Assembly (NCBI GenBank): GCA_024138025.1
Contig: JAMXBD010000233.1
Location: forward strand, 682,001 to 746,000
Origin: Combretum micranthum
Taxonomy: Eukaryota > Streptophyta > Magnoliopsida > Myrtales > Combretaceae
DNA length: 64,000 bases
Reading direction: 5' to 3'
Shown piece by piece: positions 1-11,664 of this stretch. The notes beneath the pieces were generated by a model. The model made no database searches. It saw only the letters and a list, made by a program, of their open reading frames with translations, and was not told the origin of the DNA. The position numbers and the translations under genes are program-made. Positions within the stretch are counted from its first letter, which is position 1. The number at the start of each line of letters is the position of its first letter.

Positions 1-621
1 ATTAAATTTTAAAGAATTTTTTATGAAGAATATTAAGAATTTTGCTAAGATTTCGATATTATTCCTAGATGATTTTGGAATAAGCATATGAATTGAAGAC
101 AACTTGAAGTCATAATGATAAGAAGGAGTTTGAGTAGGATTACAGACGACAATAAACCCTATTATACGAAATATTTTAATAGGTTAACTTATGGCTCGTT
201 TGCTATAAGTAAATTTACTAATCAATCATCCTCTTTGGTGCAACATAATTTCTGATTATAAAATATATGGGTTTGAGGTGAAAATCCTAGTAATCTAGGT
301 GACACATACCTTTGATCAATAGTTTCATCATCAAATATGAAGTCTTATTCTTGGTCTTTTGAAGTAGTATAATATTGATGTGATAAGAATTTTAAGAAAA
401 ATTTCATAAGGACGAAAATTTTTATTGATATCATCATATTGGAGATAATCACCAAGATAATATAGAGGATGGTTTTACTAATTTGATCATTGTGGAAATA
501 TGGAAAACTGTAAGAAAGAGATGGATGTCGCACTAGAGGAAATTATAAGTATGAAATTCCCTAAGAATTTAGACAGACCCCTGCAAGTTTCAAAGACGAA
601 ACTTTTCTTAAGTGGAGAGGA
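1..621 (+). pseudogene. Decayed 3' end of a Ty3/gypsy pol (integrase tail and chromodomain)
   Basis: The last 150 bases of this stretch align by eye with the pol ends of elements A and B further right. At about 500-580 one frame reads residues like VALEEI and KFPKNL, the tail of a chromodomain. Then comes the typical terminal stretch in which gypsy pol ends just before the polypurine tract (CAAAGACGAAAC at 590-601). Upstream of about 480 the frame is too decayed to follow and the rest lies outside the window. The call rests on homology to A and B and on position directly before an LTR start. No full domain survives. Confidence 0.6.
610..621 (+). other. Polypurine tract (second-strand primer) before a 3' LTR
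   Basis: The purine-rich AAGTGGAGAGGA run sits immediately 5' of the LTR start TGTAATCCCC, as AAGGGGG does in elements A (23546) and B (47724). It would prime plus-strand DNA synthesis in reverse transcription. Confidence 0.55.
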
Positions 622-1638
622 TGTAATCCCCTTAATTTTTGCTAAACCTAAATGCAATAATTGCTAAAAATATAACATAGAATTATAAAATAATTATAAT
701 AAAAAGTTACAAAAATCACTCCCAATTTTTTGCGATTCGAAATTATTAAAGTATCAATAAATTTGATTATAGTTAGAAAAATTAGAATCTAAAATGTAAT
801 TTTCATAACTTTAGACAATCAATGATCAATGATAATTCCATTGTTATTGTAAACTTCAAGATCTTTTTATCTTAAGTTCAAATATTAAAAAATAAATTCT
901 ACACTCATTAAATAATGATTACTAATTAAGTCTTATTTAATTCTACACGTGAGTAACATAATAGTATATGGAAAGACTTTCAAACATAAATCACATTTTT
1001 TTTTATTAATGAAACAAAACTAAAACAGTAAGTCATAATAAGCTATCGACCCATCAAAATCCATCATCCGTAAATTTCCTCTTCACCATTTACGTCACTA
1101 TCGTACATTGCTTGTTCTCCTTTCCTTCCTTTACATTTAATGCATTTAATGTTCACAATCCATTGAATATAGTGCTAATGATTCAATGTATATGTGTATG
1201 TATACAAGCTTACCACAACCCTCACTATTATTTAGCAGTACCTAGGATCCCAATGTCAAATACAACAATATAATGAACTTTTTATTTTCTCCAGAACCAC
1301 AAATAATAATAATAATAATATATCCCCATCATTTAATACCAACCCTGTTCCACCTAACTTTTTACTAATATAACTGCATAAAGTATTAAATACATTAATA
1401 GTTAGTAAAGACGCTCTACAAGATGAAGTGGAATGGTCATCCAGTACTCAAAGGAAAGTTACTAAAAATAAGAATATTCCAACTCTTAAATTGTACAATT
1501 CAACAATTGTTTTGTATTCGTAGGATCAATCTAATATTACTGTAAATTTGTTTTAAATCAAGAATAAAAATAAATAAATAAATAAAGATAATGGAAAAAA
1601 ATACTATTTAATCTTGTAAATATAAAATGATAGATTCC
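622..1638 (+). mobile_element. 5' portion of the 3' LTR of the element ending at 621
   Basis: The LTR starts TGTAATCCCCTTAATTTTT right after the polypurine tract. Past the first ~60 bases it is only weakly similar to the other LTRs. It is broken at 1639 by the start of a second LTR. Its own 3' end may be the related LTR end at 8392, but I could not find a matching target duplication. There is no coding sequence. Confidence 0.5.
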
Positions 1639-3869
1639 TATAAGCCCCGGAAAATTTCAATAAATAATTCCAAAATGAACTTCGAAAATAAACCCTAAAA
1701 ATCACTTCAAATTAAAACCGAACTTCGATTAGTCCTAAATCACGAACGAATCTAGAAATTTCTTAATCTTGAAAAAAATAAGAATCCTTAAAAATAAAAT
1801 AAGAACTCAACATACTTCAAATCCAAAACCACTATGTATGACAAATTCCATACTTAACTCTGACTTATAAAATCGGGTAATATAGAACCCAAAAACAAAT
1901 TATTAAAAAGTAAATAACGATAAACCTTTGGAAATAAAACTCAATTAAAGAATTCCAAAAACGTTAAGAGATATTAAATATTTACAAAAATAAAATTTAA
2001 AATAATTATCTCAAACTAAATATGTTGTATAAACATAAAATGTCAGTTTCCAAATTGGCAAAGGTCTAAACAGGAAAATCACCCGGGAACCCTAAGTGGA
2101 ATGCAGTAGTTTAAGTCCGGCAATCTCGTACCCTTAACCCTAGTGGCTAAGGTGTAGTTTAAGTGTGTAGAATAGCTCCTAGTAATAAAAGGTCGCTTAA
2201 AAATATCATATTGGTAAATTTTTGACCTATTTCGAAGCCGTTCGGATATAGACTTTGAAAAGCGTGTCCCGAGGCTCGAGGTATCAAAAATATACCATTA
2301 GTACCATTAGACTCGTATTTTCATAATGATTTCTAAAATATCAGTTTTATAATTTTTCGATAACTAGAAATATCTGATTTTGCGATTATATTCGTATTTC
2401 ATTACTACCGATAATTAACTAGTCTTTTGGCACTATTCACTACTATTCATTACATGATTTTATTATTCTTGTAAACCCTTATATTTTTAGAAAAATATTT
2501 TATATATCATAGAAAAATTTGTTTTTCAAAAATTTAATTCGTTTCGGGTTTTTACGAGATCAGTTTCTATTTAAGACCCGATACTAAAAAATAAAATAAA
2601 TTAATTTAATAATTTTAAATTATTTTAAAAATATTTTTATTTTCATAAAATAAATTTTTATAATTTTTTCGGGTTATAAAAATATCATTTATAGCCCATA
2701 TTCGCATATTTTTATCATACCGGTAACTTATTTGATAATTCACTAAAATTAATTAATTAGTTATCTTATTTTAATTATGAAAAATCTGCTGCAAATATTT
2801 GGAATATATTTTCTATATTTTTCTTATTTTTATTTTATTTTATTAAGAAAGTACACCTTTCATACATCACTTCTTTTTCACTTCAATCTTTCTACACTTT
2901 ATTATATAACTTCATGGCAGATTTTTCTCTTCTTTATGGCTGCCTTGTCTCTTGAAATACTCCAAAAATTAATTAAAATAACCCTCTTTCAATCCTTCTT
3001 CAAGAAGCTACACTTACACATTAACTACACATTACATTTTCAAGTCAAAAGCTAACCAAATTTCCTCTCTCTTTCTTCTCAACATTCACGCTAGTTTTGG
3101 GACTCGTATTGCTTCCCATTTATTTATTTATTTTATCTCATTTAATGTGTCTTTAACTCATTCCATCTCTCTCTCATTTACATCTTCAAACCTTAACCAT
3201 TCTTTATACTTTTCCTCTCTATTTTCCTCTCTTTCTTTCTTCATTTTCTCTTGTTCTTACAAGAAAGCCTTGCTGCCCCTATTTCTTCTCTGAGCTCCCA
3301 CACATATTTCTTCAAGATCCTTGGATAAAATTCTTGTCCAAAGCTTCCATAGATGATATAGGTAAAGTATACTGAGAGTTTCATGCATCAAATGGCCTTC
3401 CATAAGCTTAAAAGCTAAGGATGATGATGCCAAAATGAAACACTCCTCTCCTCCATGATTATTCTCTTGTATTATTATTATTATTTTCTTGATAAAAGTA
3501 GTTATATTTTGTATATCTAATTTTTTTTAGCTTTGATTTTGTTTATGTTTTAGATCTTGTTATTTGAGTTATTTTTACTATTATTTTGTTTTATTTTCAA
3601 GTTATGTGGTTATTGCTTATGATTTATGCATGTATTCATCATTCACATAACCATCATAGTGTTCATGCATTTATAACTAATATACTAAACTAGATCTAGT
3701 TGTTTTAAGTTCATACATGCATTAGACTTTTGTTTTATGTTCTTAAATAACTTATAATAGCTTGATGGTAGTAGGGAAGTATTAGAAAGCTCAAGATCTA
3801 TTTTAGTTTCAACAAAAATCATTTTTGAAAATTCGGATAAAAAGGGAATCATATTTAGAAAAGCTATTT

Positions 3870-4800
3870 TTCAACCTCAAAATATGTATTTTTCATTTAA
3901 AATGAAGGGCTTAGGGAATATATATAATAAATGAATGATCTTGATGAGTAAAGTTTAGATCTATGAGTTTATAGTTTACTACCATGGATTTCTTTTACAT
4001 TTATGTTCATATTAAGTGTAGATCTTGGTTTTGAACTTATATAAAAATGAAACTTTTACTTGAGATAATGAAGGCTTAATGTATATATATCATCAAGACT
4101 TCATTTTATATGGTTCAAAGGTGATTTTCAAAGATTATTTTTTAAAACAAATTTCTATTTTCGGATTTAGGCCAACGCTTAGTTTAAAAACATGTTTTCC
4201 AACTCAAAAATGAAGTTTTTATTCAAGAAATAGAAGGCTCTTAAGATAGGGTATGTAAAGGATGATTTTGGATAAGTTTAGATAGATTTTATCAAAAAAT
4301 ATGTCCAAAAATAAATTTGGAAAATTAGGATCTCAATCAAGACCAATTTTAAAAACCCATTTATCAACTTCAAAACTTGTGTTTTATATGAAAAATGAGT
4401 AGTTTAGGTCATAGGTATCATCAAGCAATGATTTTTATAAATTAAGATGAGATTTGCTAAGAAAAATATGTAGAACAAGGAGTAGAAATAAAATAGGAAA
4501 ATTTGAGTTGTTTGTCATTTTAAGAAATTCGTAATAATTGAGCAATGATATGAAAACCCCTATTTTTCAAACTCAAAATGAAAGTTTCATTAAAAGAAAT
4601 GAATTCCTTAGTGGCTAGGTATGGTTGAGCCTTAATTTTCTAAGTATCAAATGATTTTTTTTACTTAAAGGAATCACCACAAAAACAATTTTTACAAAAT
4701 TCGGATTTTGAAATGAACCAATTTTAAAAACATATTTACAAAGTGTAAAATGGAAATTTTTATTGAAAAAAAAAGGCCTTTGGGAATATACATAATTAAG
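3870..4800 (+). repeat. Degenerate ~165-bp tandem array inside LTR J
   Basis: A recurring block (AACTCAAAATGAA, a T-rich run, then AAATGAAGGC and TTAGG or similar) returns at about 3903, 4068, 4230, 4393, 4598 and 4770. Spacings are 165, 162, 163, 205 and 172 bases. Units are diverged, so the array is old. The corresponding parts of LTRs A and B do not show six such units. Confidence 0.55.
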
Positions 4801-4963
4801 GCATAATTTTAACAAGAATAAATAGATTTTATCAAGGAATTTTTCTAAAAACAAGTAGGGATAGTCAAGAATACAAGATTGGCCTTTTTAAGTTAATTTT
4901 TCATAAAGTCTTACAAAGAAAAAGCTTTCTAAAAATTTCTTTAATTAAATATCATCAAGAAAA

Positions 4964-4988
4964 TGTATATATATATATATATATATAT
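4964..4988. repeat. (TA)n microsatellite
   Basis: About 12 uninterrupted TA units in the intron-like part of LTR J. Confidence 0.9.
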
Positions 4989-5359
4989 CTCATGACATAT
5001 CATTTATGATAAAAAATTGTTCATATTGCATGTATACTTGCTTTGGATAGTAGAAACATTACAAACATTCACAAAACTACTTTTCGGAATTGAATTTCGC
5101 TACTGATCAAAACTAATCAAACCTTTTCGAAGCTTCAAATTTTTCAAAAATTAAATATGATATTAGAATTAGATAGATCTTTCGAAGTAGATAGAAATCG
5201 ATATATAATTTGCTAAATTCCGAGTTAAAACGATCAAGTTATGGTTGTTTTAAGTTGGAATCCCGCTTAGGATGAGAATTACAAATCTAATGGTTTGTAT
5301 AAGATAGATTGGATTAGTTAAGTGATGAAATACTTATTAGGGTTTTTCTTCCTTTTTAG

Positions 5360-5429
5360 GTGACCCCGAAATCGACGATTCCCTACCATCGGATTACTTT
5401 TACTAAGAGACCGGTGATCCAATGGCCGA
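5360..5429 (+). other. Exon-like module in LTR J (acceptor - ATG - donor)
   Basis: A pyrimidine-rich run ending TAG is followed by GTGACC, and 70 bases later by ATGGCCGA|GTGAGTTTTC. The same module recurs at the same place in LTRs K, D, E, F and A3'. It reads as a mini-exon bounded by plant-type splice signals; whether it is spliced is inference. Confidence 0.4.
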
Positions 5430-6113
5430 GTGAGTTTTCCTCTTATTTTATTACCCTGATTGTGCTTGTAGCTAGTTGCATTAGAATTAGGAAAAGATAA
5501 AAATTGTGATAAGTTGTGATATAATCTTGGTTGAATGAATGATAAGTATATCGAGGCGAGACTTGTTGTAAGATCATTGTATGAGTTAGCATAGACTAGA
5601 ATTGTTTGAAATTTTCTATGATCGCTCTTAACCTACATAATTAAGGGTCATCCAACTTAGAAATCGATAATGATGTAAATAAATTGACAAAACAAAAAAT
5701 TATATGCATATTTTGGACTCTAGGAGGAATCAAGAAGAAAACAAGTTGATTTATAAAATTTATGTCATATCCTCGCAGTAAACAACTATTTATAAATGAA
5801 TTTATGAGGAAAATGAATTAAAAGTAAGATAGAAGTATAATTGGCTCACATATATATAGATATATAAGTTTCATATGTTCAAAGAGTTGAATAACAAAAG
5901 TTTTGAATATCTTAGATTACACAAGTAATATAAATTATAAAATATATGCATATCTCGGCTAATATAGGCTTTAAAAAAGAAGAAATTAAGTATAATATAT
6001 ATATATATATATAGACGAACAAATAAAACTTAGAAATGACCTTTTATTTATGTAAAGGTTTTTCATTCAACTATTAGTTTTCTTTTTGCAAAACAAGTCT
6101 TTTAAAAAAATAT

Positions 6114-6114
<1 letters not shown>

Positions 6115-6161
<47 letters not shown>

Positions 6162-6176
6162 TAATAATAATAATAA
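6115..6176. repeat. (AAT)n microsatellite
   Basis: About 20 AAT units with one phase slip near 6161. It lies in the unassigned stretch between the end of LTR J homology and the related LTR piece beginning near 6600. Confidence 0.9.
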
Positions 6177-6522
6177 ACTAGCGAAATGATTTATTTAGTT
6201 TTTATCTTGTTATAGAAGCAGTATAAGAAACATAAGTATAATCATGTTTCATTTTAATACCTAATGCGAATATCTGAAATTAGGTATATCTTTTTTAGGT
6301 AAATAATGAGGTGACAAAAAGTAAATTCATAAAAAAAAATTATTAAATCATGATATTTACAAAAATTTACGATACTAATAATATCGAATAATTTAAGTAA
6401 AATATGATAATAGATTTGCAATAACTATAATAAATGTAACTATGACTCATAATAGTAAAAGAGTGAAAGCAAATTTGAAACAATCCTCTAAACAATATTA
6501 AATGAAATGGGTAAATCCTATT

Positions 6523-6546
6523 TAAAAAAAAAAAAAAAAAAAAAAA
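6523..6546. repeat. Homopolymer A tract
   Basis: An uninterrupted run of 24 A. I could not recognise a retroposon body 5' of it, so it is recorded only as a simple repeat. Confidence 0.85.
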
Positions 6547-6599
6547 GACTAGAGACATCAATTCTTGTAGAATCAATATATCTAAGCAACATAAATTGG

Positions 6600-8392
6600 C
6601 TATTCATTGAAACTATGATTGGTGCAGTGTTTCCATAATATATATATATATATTATATATATAAGTAGCATATTTAATATAGTCATATTAAATTATTATT
6701 GATATATGATTCGTAGTACGTTAAACTATAAATAATAAGGAGAATATGTTGTTTATAAGGTAAATTGCTAGAAATGATGCGTGAGTCCATCATTTGGAAT
6801 TTATGATTGTAGTTATTAAAGTAATGTTTTGAAGATAATTCTAACAAGGTCTATGAATAATGTAAATTGTGTAAATTTTCAAATAAAAGAAAATAAATTA
6901 TATTATATCGTAGGATAGATTTTCCAAAGTCTTAAATATAAAATCAATATAATATCCTATAAATTAACTCGATAAACAAGCCTAAAATACAGTAAGCCAT
7001 ACTACAATTAATAACCCATTTGTCTCACTATCATTATAGGAATTATACAAGCAATAAGACCAGGTTAAGTGTAATTCCAAGTTGAGCCTATTGTGTGGAC
7101 CTAGTTCTAAGCTCGAGGTATTTTCAGAGATCATATCAATTGAACAATTGTGCTCAGGTGAGGGAATTCTGATGATCTACTATTTGCTTGTGATTGCTAT
7201 TGCTTGCTGTTATGTTGATTGTATTCCTTGTATGTGGAATGACTAATTGATGTGAGTGCCATCATCTGCATGACCACCTGAATAAATGGATAAAGATAAT
7301 AATTCGACTAAACTAATTGGATATACTCATTGTATGTGGTTGATCCCTTGTAGGGAATGTCCTGAATATGAAATCAAAAGTATTTCGAAATGTATTTTTA
7401 AAGGAAAATGACTTGGAATATTTCTGAGTATTGTTGTGACAATGGATGTTGCTTGAGTCGGGGTCCACTGGTCACGTGGTGATAGGTGTTCTAGAGTTGG
7501 CATCTATCCACCAAATTGGGTGATGGATTGTATTGGCAGTAGATATTACCTGAATCGGAGTCTACTTGCGTAATTCACCATAAATTGATGATGGTTAGTG
7601 AAATTCACCATTAATTGGCATTATATATATATATATATATATTTAAATATTAACCAGCGTAGATCACTTAAACACGTTGGAGAATATTTGCTATTACCAA
7701 TGGCATTTAAGCATTGGGTAAGTCTGGATGGATGCTACCACCAAACAGCCTTGTGCGGTAAGGCGAGGTGTCCCATGCAGGTAAGTATAGGAGACAACTG
7801 AAATGTAGACAGGTAAATCTACATCGTCTATGGATCCGAACTCCCATAGATGTGTGGCTTGCATTCATCATGTATTCATTCATATTGTGTGTAGATAGAT
7901 TTACATGAATGTATAATTAATATTTGATAACTTGCGTGACCAATAGTAGTGAGGGATAAACTCACTGAGCCTGTGGTTTTGCTCACTCCCCGATAGTTTC
8001 TGTGCAGATATAACACTAATTGAGACTGGGATAGGGATGTGCGAATAATGCTTCTCTATTAGACTATAGTGAAGTTAGATATATAAGTGGCACTAAACTT
8101 AGAATGTAAAATTTATAATTTTTATAAACAAATGAGACTTTATATTTTGTAAGTTAGAACTCAATTTCATTATTTGGTAGGAAATACCGATTCTCTGTGG
8201 TCTTAGTACTTAGTTGACAATCGGATTCTATAGTTGAAATCCAGTAATATAATATATGATTTATATAATAGATATTGATAAATAAATAAAGTCTTGTATA
8301 CTCTGACTTACAAGACGGCTTCATATTACTAGTGCACACGTGGTATGATAGCTTTAGATTAATCCTACTAGGCCCCCTTTTGAGGCGTGACA
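6600..8392 (+). mobile_element. 3' part of a related LTR (family 2, copy a)
   Basis: It ends GAGGCGTGACA and matches, in order, the LTR piece ending at 33467: an AAGGAG(A/G)ATATGTTG block (6738; 28350), an acceptor-like TTTCTGTGCAG (about 7998-8008; 33,030), TTTGGTAGG with an ATACYGAYTCTCTG block (8170; 33,250), and a TAATCCT...TAGG block before the end. The layout parallels the main family, so this is a sister subfamily. The 5' boundary is not resolved; 6600 is where similarity becomes visible. There is no coding capacity. Confidence 0.55.
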
Positions 8393-8580
8393 CCACCACC
8401 CACTCAAGCTCTCAACCCCTTCTCCACACCTGTTGTCAACACACCCAAGATCATCTCCAGGACTTCGAGCTTTTATAGGCTTCCTCTCGCCCTTACTTAT
8501 TCCTCCATCTCCTAAGATCACGTCTTGTTGAGTTGCCCAACAATTGGGTTTGAGCATAAGATCTTCCTTCAATCCTAACT

Positions 8581-8812
8581 CGCAACACAGCTACCCTCTG
8601 ACAACGATGTCCTCCTTTGGTAGCCGCTCCACTTGAGCTTTATCCACATGAGCTGAATTGACAACAAGATTAGGATAAACTCTTGTCTCTATGACTCACG
8701 ACATAGCTACCCTTTTGCAACGATATCCTCTCTCTGGTGGCCGCTCCACTTGAGCTTCACTCACATGAACTGCATCGACAATAAGAATTACCCACTCATA
8801 TAGCACTCTGGG
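8581..8812. repeat. Two tandem copies of a ~116-bp unit
   Basis: CTACCC at 8591 and 8707 and the shared CCGCTCCACTTGAGCTT at 8624 and 8741 mark two copies spaced 116-117 bases. They differ by scattered substitutions. No function is evident. Confidence 0.7.
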
Positions 8813-8846
8813 TAGAATCTAAGCGGATCGATGGAGCTGGGAAGAT

Positions 8847-8860
8847 CCGTTCTAATACCA
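8847..8860 (-). other. Degenerate tRNA-iMet primer-binding site
   Basis: On the minus strand TGGTATTAGAACGG lies two bases inside an LTR-like CCGTGACA end. The plant consensus is TGGTATCAGAGC. It fixes this element's orientation as minus. Confidence 0.45.
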
Positions 8861-8862
8861 AT

Positions 8863-9311
8863 TGTCACGGGATGGGAGTTTCACCCCTAAAAAAGTTCCT
8901 ATGCGGCGCTCGATCATCCCTCATATTATCATTTTTATTTATCTGGATAGCGAGCCAGTCTTATCTTTCCTGACTTTCTAGGTTTGTTCCGAGCCCCACA
9001 TTCTCATAAGGAACGCCCTCTTGGCTTTGCCACAATCCTCCATATGTCTGGGAGGTTAAACTATGTCAACTAGTTTCAGCTTGCATTTGCCTCATCAGGA
9101 GAGCGGCATTAACTCTCAACCATTTTGTCCATAGGAGGCTAGACCCACCTTCAGATGTAACCCACACCACGAACAAACTCTCTACTGATGCCACTTAGAA
9201 AACTATGTGCCCAAGTTAGACACTCCCATAAGATCCCTCAACTCTCGGATCGTAACATGTGAGATGTGGTGACCCCTATCCCTTGCCTTGCTCCATATGC
9301 CCTTTCATACA
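8863..9311 (-). mobile_element. Short LTR-like segment of the minus-strand element
   Basis: Reading on the minus strand it would start TGTATGAAAGG (9311) and end CCCGTGACA (8863), about 449 bp. It contains a block near 9010-9050 (GGCAAAGCCAAGAGGGCG on the minus strand) that stands out by base composition. The 3' end is well placed by the adjoining primer site; the 5' end is a guess. Confidence 0.35.
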
Positions 9312-10007
9312 GGGCATGATCACCTAAATTTATACAACTAAAAAATAATAATCATTAAGAAAATATTATAAAAAAAATTTAACAAGTTTTAAGAAAAGTC
9401 ATGAAGACCATTTTAATTTTTCACGATCTAAGGATATTAAAAATATAAATTATTTAATGATTGCCTAAAAATTTGAATTATTATATTTCAAGATAAAATC
9501 CTTTCATAGCTTCTTGATAAAGTTCTACAAATATAACAAGGATAAAATTAGAAATATGTATATATATATATATAAGCGAAAATAAAATTCAATTAAGTGA
9601 TAGCAATAACCAAAGTTAGAAAATAAACCATTCCGGATAATTAAAGAAATAAATGATGAGTGAATAAATAATTATAAAGGAATGATACTAAATCTAAATA
9701 ACTTAAATCTTTAGATGTTCTACAAAAACAAAAACATTACAAGAAACACTAAATAATTATAATAAGAAAGAATAAAACAATATAAACATATAATGCATGT
9801 AATAAAAAAAATCTTAATTATGAAAATAATTATAAAACAATATCAAGAGTCAATATGCTTTAAATAATAGAAAACCACAAGAAATATCAAACAGATCTAA
9901 GATAATTAGAATAGAATAACGAAAACATAAGTAAAAGAATAAATCTTAAAACGATCAACAACATTTTGTTTTATAAAATTTAAAGCTAATATGTATAATG
10001 TCAGCTA
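9312..10007. other. Unassigned AT-rich stretch
   Basis: There are no coding frames of note, no recognisable repeat and a short (TA)n near 9558-9575. It is the DNA into which the minus-strand solo LTR at 10013 inserted. Confidence 0.5.
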
Positions 10008-10012
10008 CCAAT
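10008..10012. repeat. Target site duplication CCAAT (left)
   Basis: CCAAT directly precedes TGTCACG and is repeated at 17343-17347 directly after the other LTR terminus. Confidence 0.85.
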
Positions 10013-11130
10013 TGTCACGTCTCAAAGGGTATCCTAAACGAAGCAACCCGTCACACTCAATATTAAGACTTAAGTATGCCAATCTTAGTCATCCCCAAAG
10101 TCTCGATATAAGGTGTAAGACATACAATCACAATCGTAGAAGACCAAATTTTGGATCAAGTCGTTTAAGAAGTTATACGTAATAAAAGTTATACATAATA
10201 ACAATATAACAATATAACAATATAAGAAGATAAATCATAATAATATAAGAAGGTAAATCATAATAATATAACCAAGGTTCCATAAATATAAAGAGTCTTA
10301 CAAACATAAAGGGGCATTCCCTCTAAAAAATAACTAAGTCTAACAGAGTCCATTTTCAAAATAATTATATTTTTTAGTTTCACCCGAAAGTCTATATCTA
10401 CTCTAACTCTTGACTTCTATCCAAAAGCTCTTGGCTTGAAAAGGTATTATCTGGGTAAAATATCTCCTCAACTCCAACCAAAGGTATGAGAGCTGAAATA
10501 AATATCTAAGAGGGTATAAGCTACATGTTTAGTGAGAATTATTTCCACAATTAAGCACCTAACAACTAATAATCAAAACAAGTTAATTTAAACAACCAAA
10601 TATGATTTTGCAAGAATCATATGTTGAATAGATTTACCCCTCCATTTGAGGTTAGTTATTCCAGGTCGTATAGACCAATTTTTATAAACACAATTCCTTT
10701 GTAGTTTTTGTTCAAGCCATTACCCAACTACAAAAGTATAATTCATTTCTTTGTAGTTTTTATTCAAGCCAGTACCCAGTTGCAAAAACATAGTTTATTC
10801 AGGTGTTTTATGCACTGCAATTTAAATCGAGTGACTTTTTGCCGTTTTATAGATCTTTCAAGCTCTATGAACTTCCTTACTATGCCTTTGTCCCACCAAG
10901 GGTATAGTAATAAATGCAATGAGCTCACCCAATGATATGCATGAATCAATTTAATTAAGTACTCATGGTATGATTAAATATTTTACGGGTGATCATGGAA
11001 TTTGTAGACAATCATTCTTATACTAGATCAAACATTCATTTTAAACAATTCCTGCCTCGATATACTTAATTATAATTTCAACCATATATGTAAAGCACAT
11101 ATACTTTTCTATTTTATCTTTTTCTAATTC

Positions 11131-11135
11131 TAATG
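11131..11135. repeat. Target site duplication TAATG (left)
   Basis: TAATG precedes the nested LTR and recurs at 14495-14499. Confidence 0.8.
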
Positions 11136-11656
11136 CGTAAGCCCCTAGATTTTTTTTGTAATATAGTAAACCCTAGAACTGAAAGTCAAACCGGACCCTA
11201 AAGTTAATCTAGTTCTATATTTAGTCTAGTGAATCTAGATCTGGTAATCCCGCATTCTTAAACCCTAAAGAAAAAAATTGAAATAATTGTGGATAATAGT
11301 TCGTAATAATATAGGGAAGCTTAAAAATATCATATTAGTTAATTTTCAATGTGTTTCGGATCCAAACGGAATCAGTTTTCGAAAAACGTGTTTTGGGGCT
11401 CAAAATAGTAAAAATATTTTGAATATTCCATTAGAACTATTCATCTATCTCTACTTTTTGGTACTACATATTCTTACAATCTATATATTTATTTCTTATA
11501 ATTTTCTTTTCTTATAAAAATTCTATACGATATATTACTAAACCTCTCGTATACTTTCTTCAAAAATTAATTTGAAATTACCTTTTTCTTTCATGCCATC
11601 AATTTTCTTTTCTTTTTCATTTATTTAATTAACTACAATTTCCCTCCAACTTTTCC

Positions 11657-11664
11657 TATAAATA
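11657..11664 (+). promoter_or_regulatory. TATA box of LTR L
   Basis: TATAAATA followed by CCCCCC, in the same context as the other LTRs; the leader downstream is pyrimidine-rich. Confidence 0.6.

Larger units (their letters stand above)
1639..5700 (+). mobile_element. Long Ty3/gypsy LTR (copy J), 3' part missing
   Basis: It starts TATAAGCCCCGG, one change from the family start, and follows the family order: the CCGGCAATC block near 2118, the AAAGCGTGTCCCGAGGCTCG block near 2260, pyrimidine-rich leader near 3060-3300, donor-like ATAG|GTAAAG at 3362, the AAATTCCGAGTTAAAACGA block at about 5215, T-rich acceptor TTTTTAG|GTGACC at 5359, and mini-exon 5360-5429 ending ATGGCCGA|GTGAGT. Family similarity fades near 5700, before the 3' hairpin and TGACA end. 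It is longer than its relatives over the same span because of the tandem array at 3870-4800. No target duplication was found. Confidence 0.65.
8393..8862 (-). mobile_element. Truncated internal region of a small minus-strand LTR element
   Basis: Read on the minus strand, an LTR-like end CCCGTGACA (8863) is followed by ATTGGTATTAGAACGG, a degenerate initiator-Met primer site. This stretch is therefore the first 470 bases inside that element, cut off at 8393 by the LTR end at 8392. It is less AT-rich than its surroundings and carries a two-copy 116-bp repeat. No gag or pol motif was recognised; the open frame at 8354-8572 (minus) matches nothing I know. Confidence 0.45.

Noticed and set aside
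2777..3055. 92-codon plus-strand frame
   Set aside because: It lies in the leader region of LTR J, is dominated by Phe, Leu and Tyr from AT-rich sequence, and is not kept in other LTR copies.
10001..10013. ACCAATTGTCAC at 10007 as a primer-binding site next to an LTR end
   Set aside because: CCAAT is repeated exactly at 17343, so it is the target duplication of a solo LTR; no internal element sequence lies to its left.
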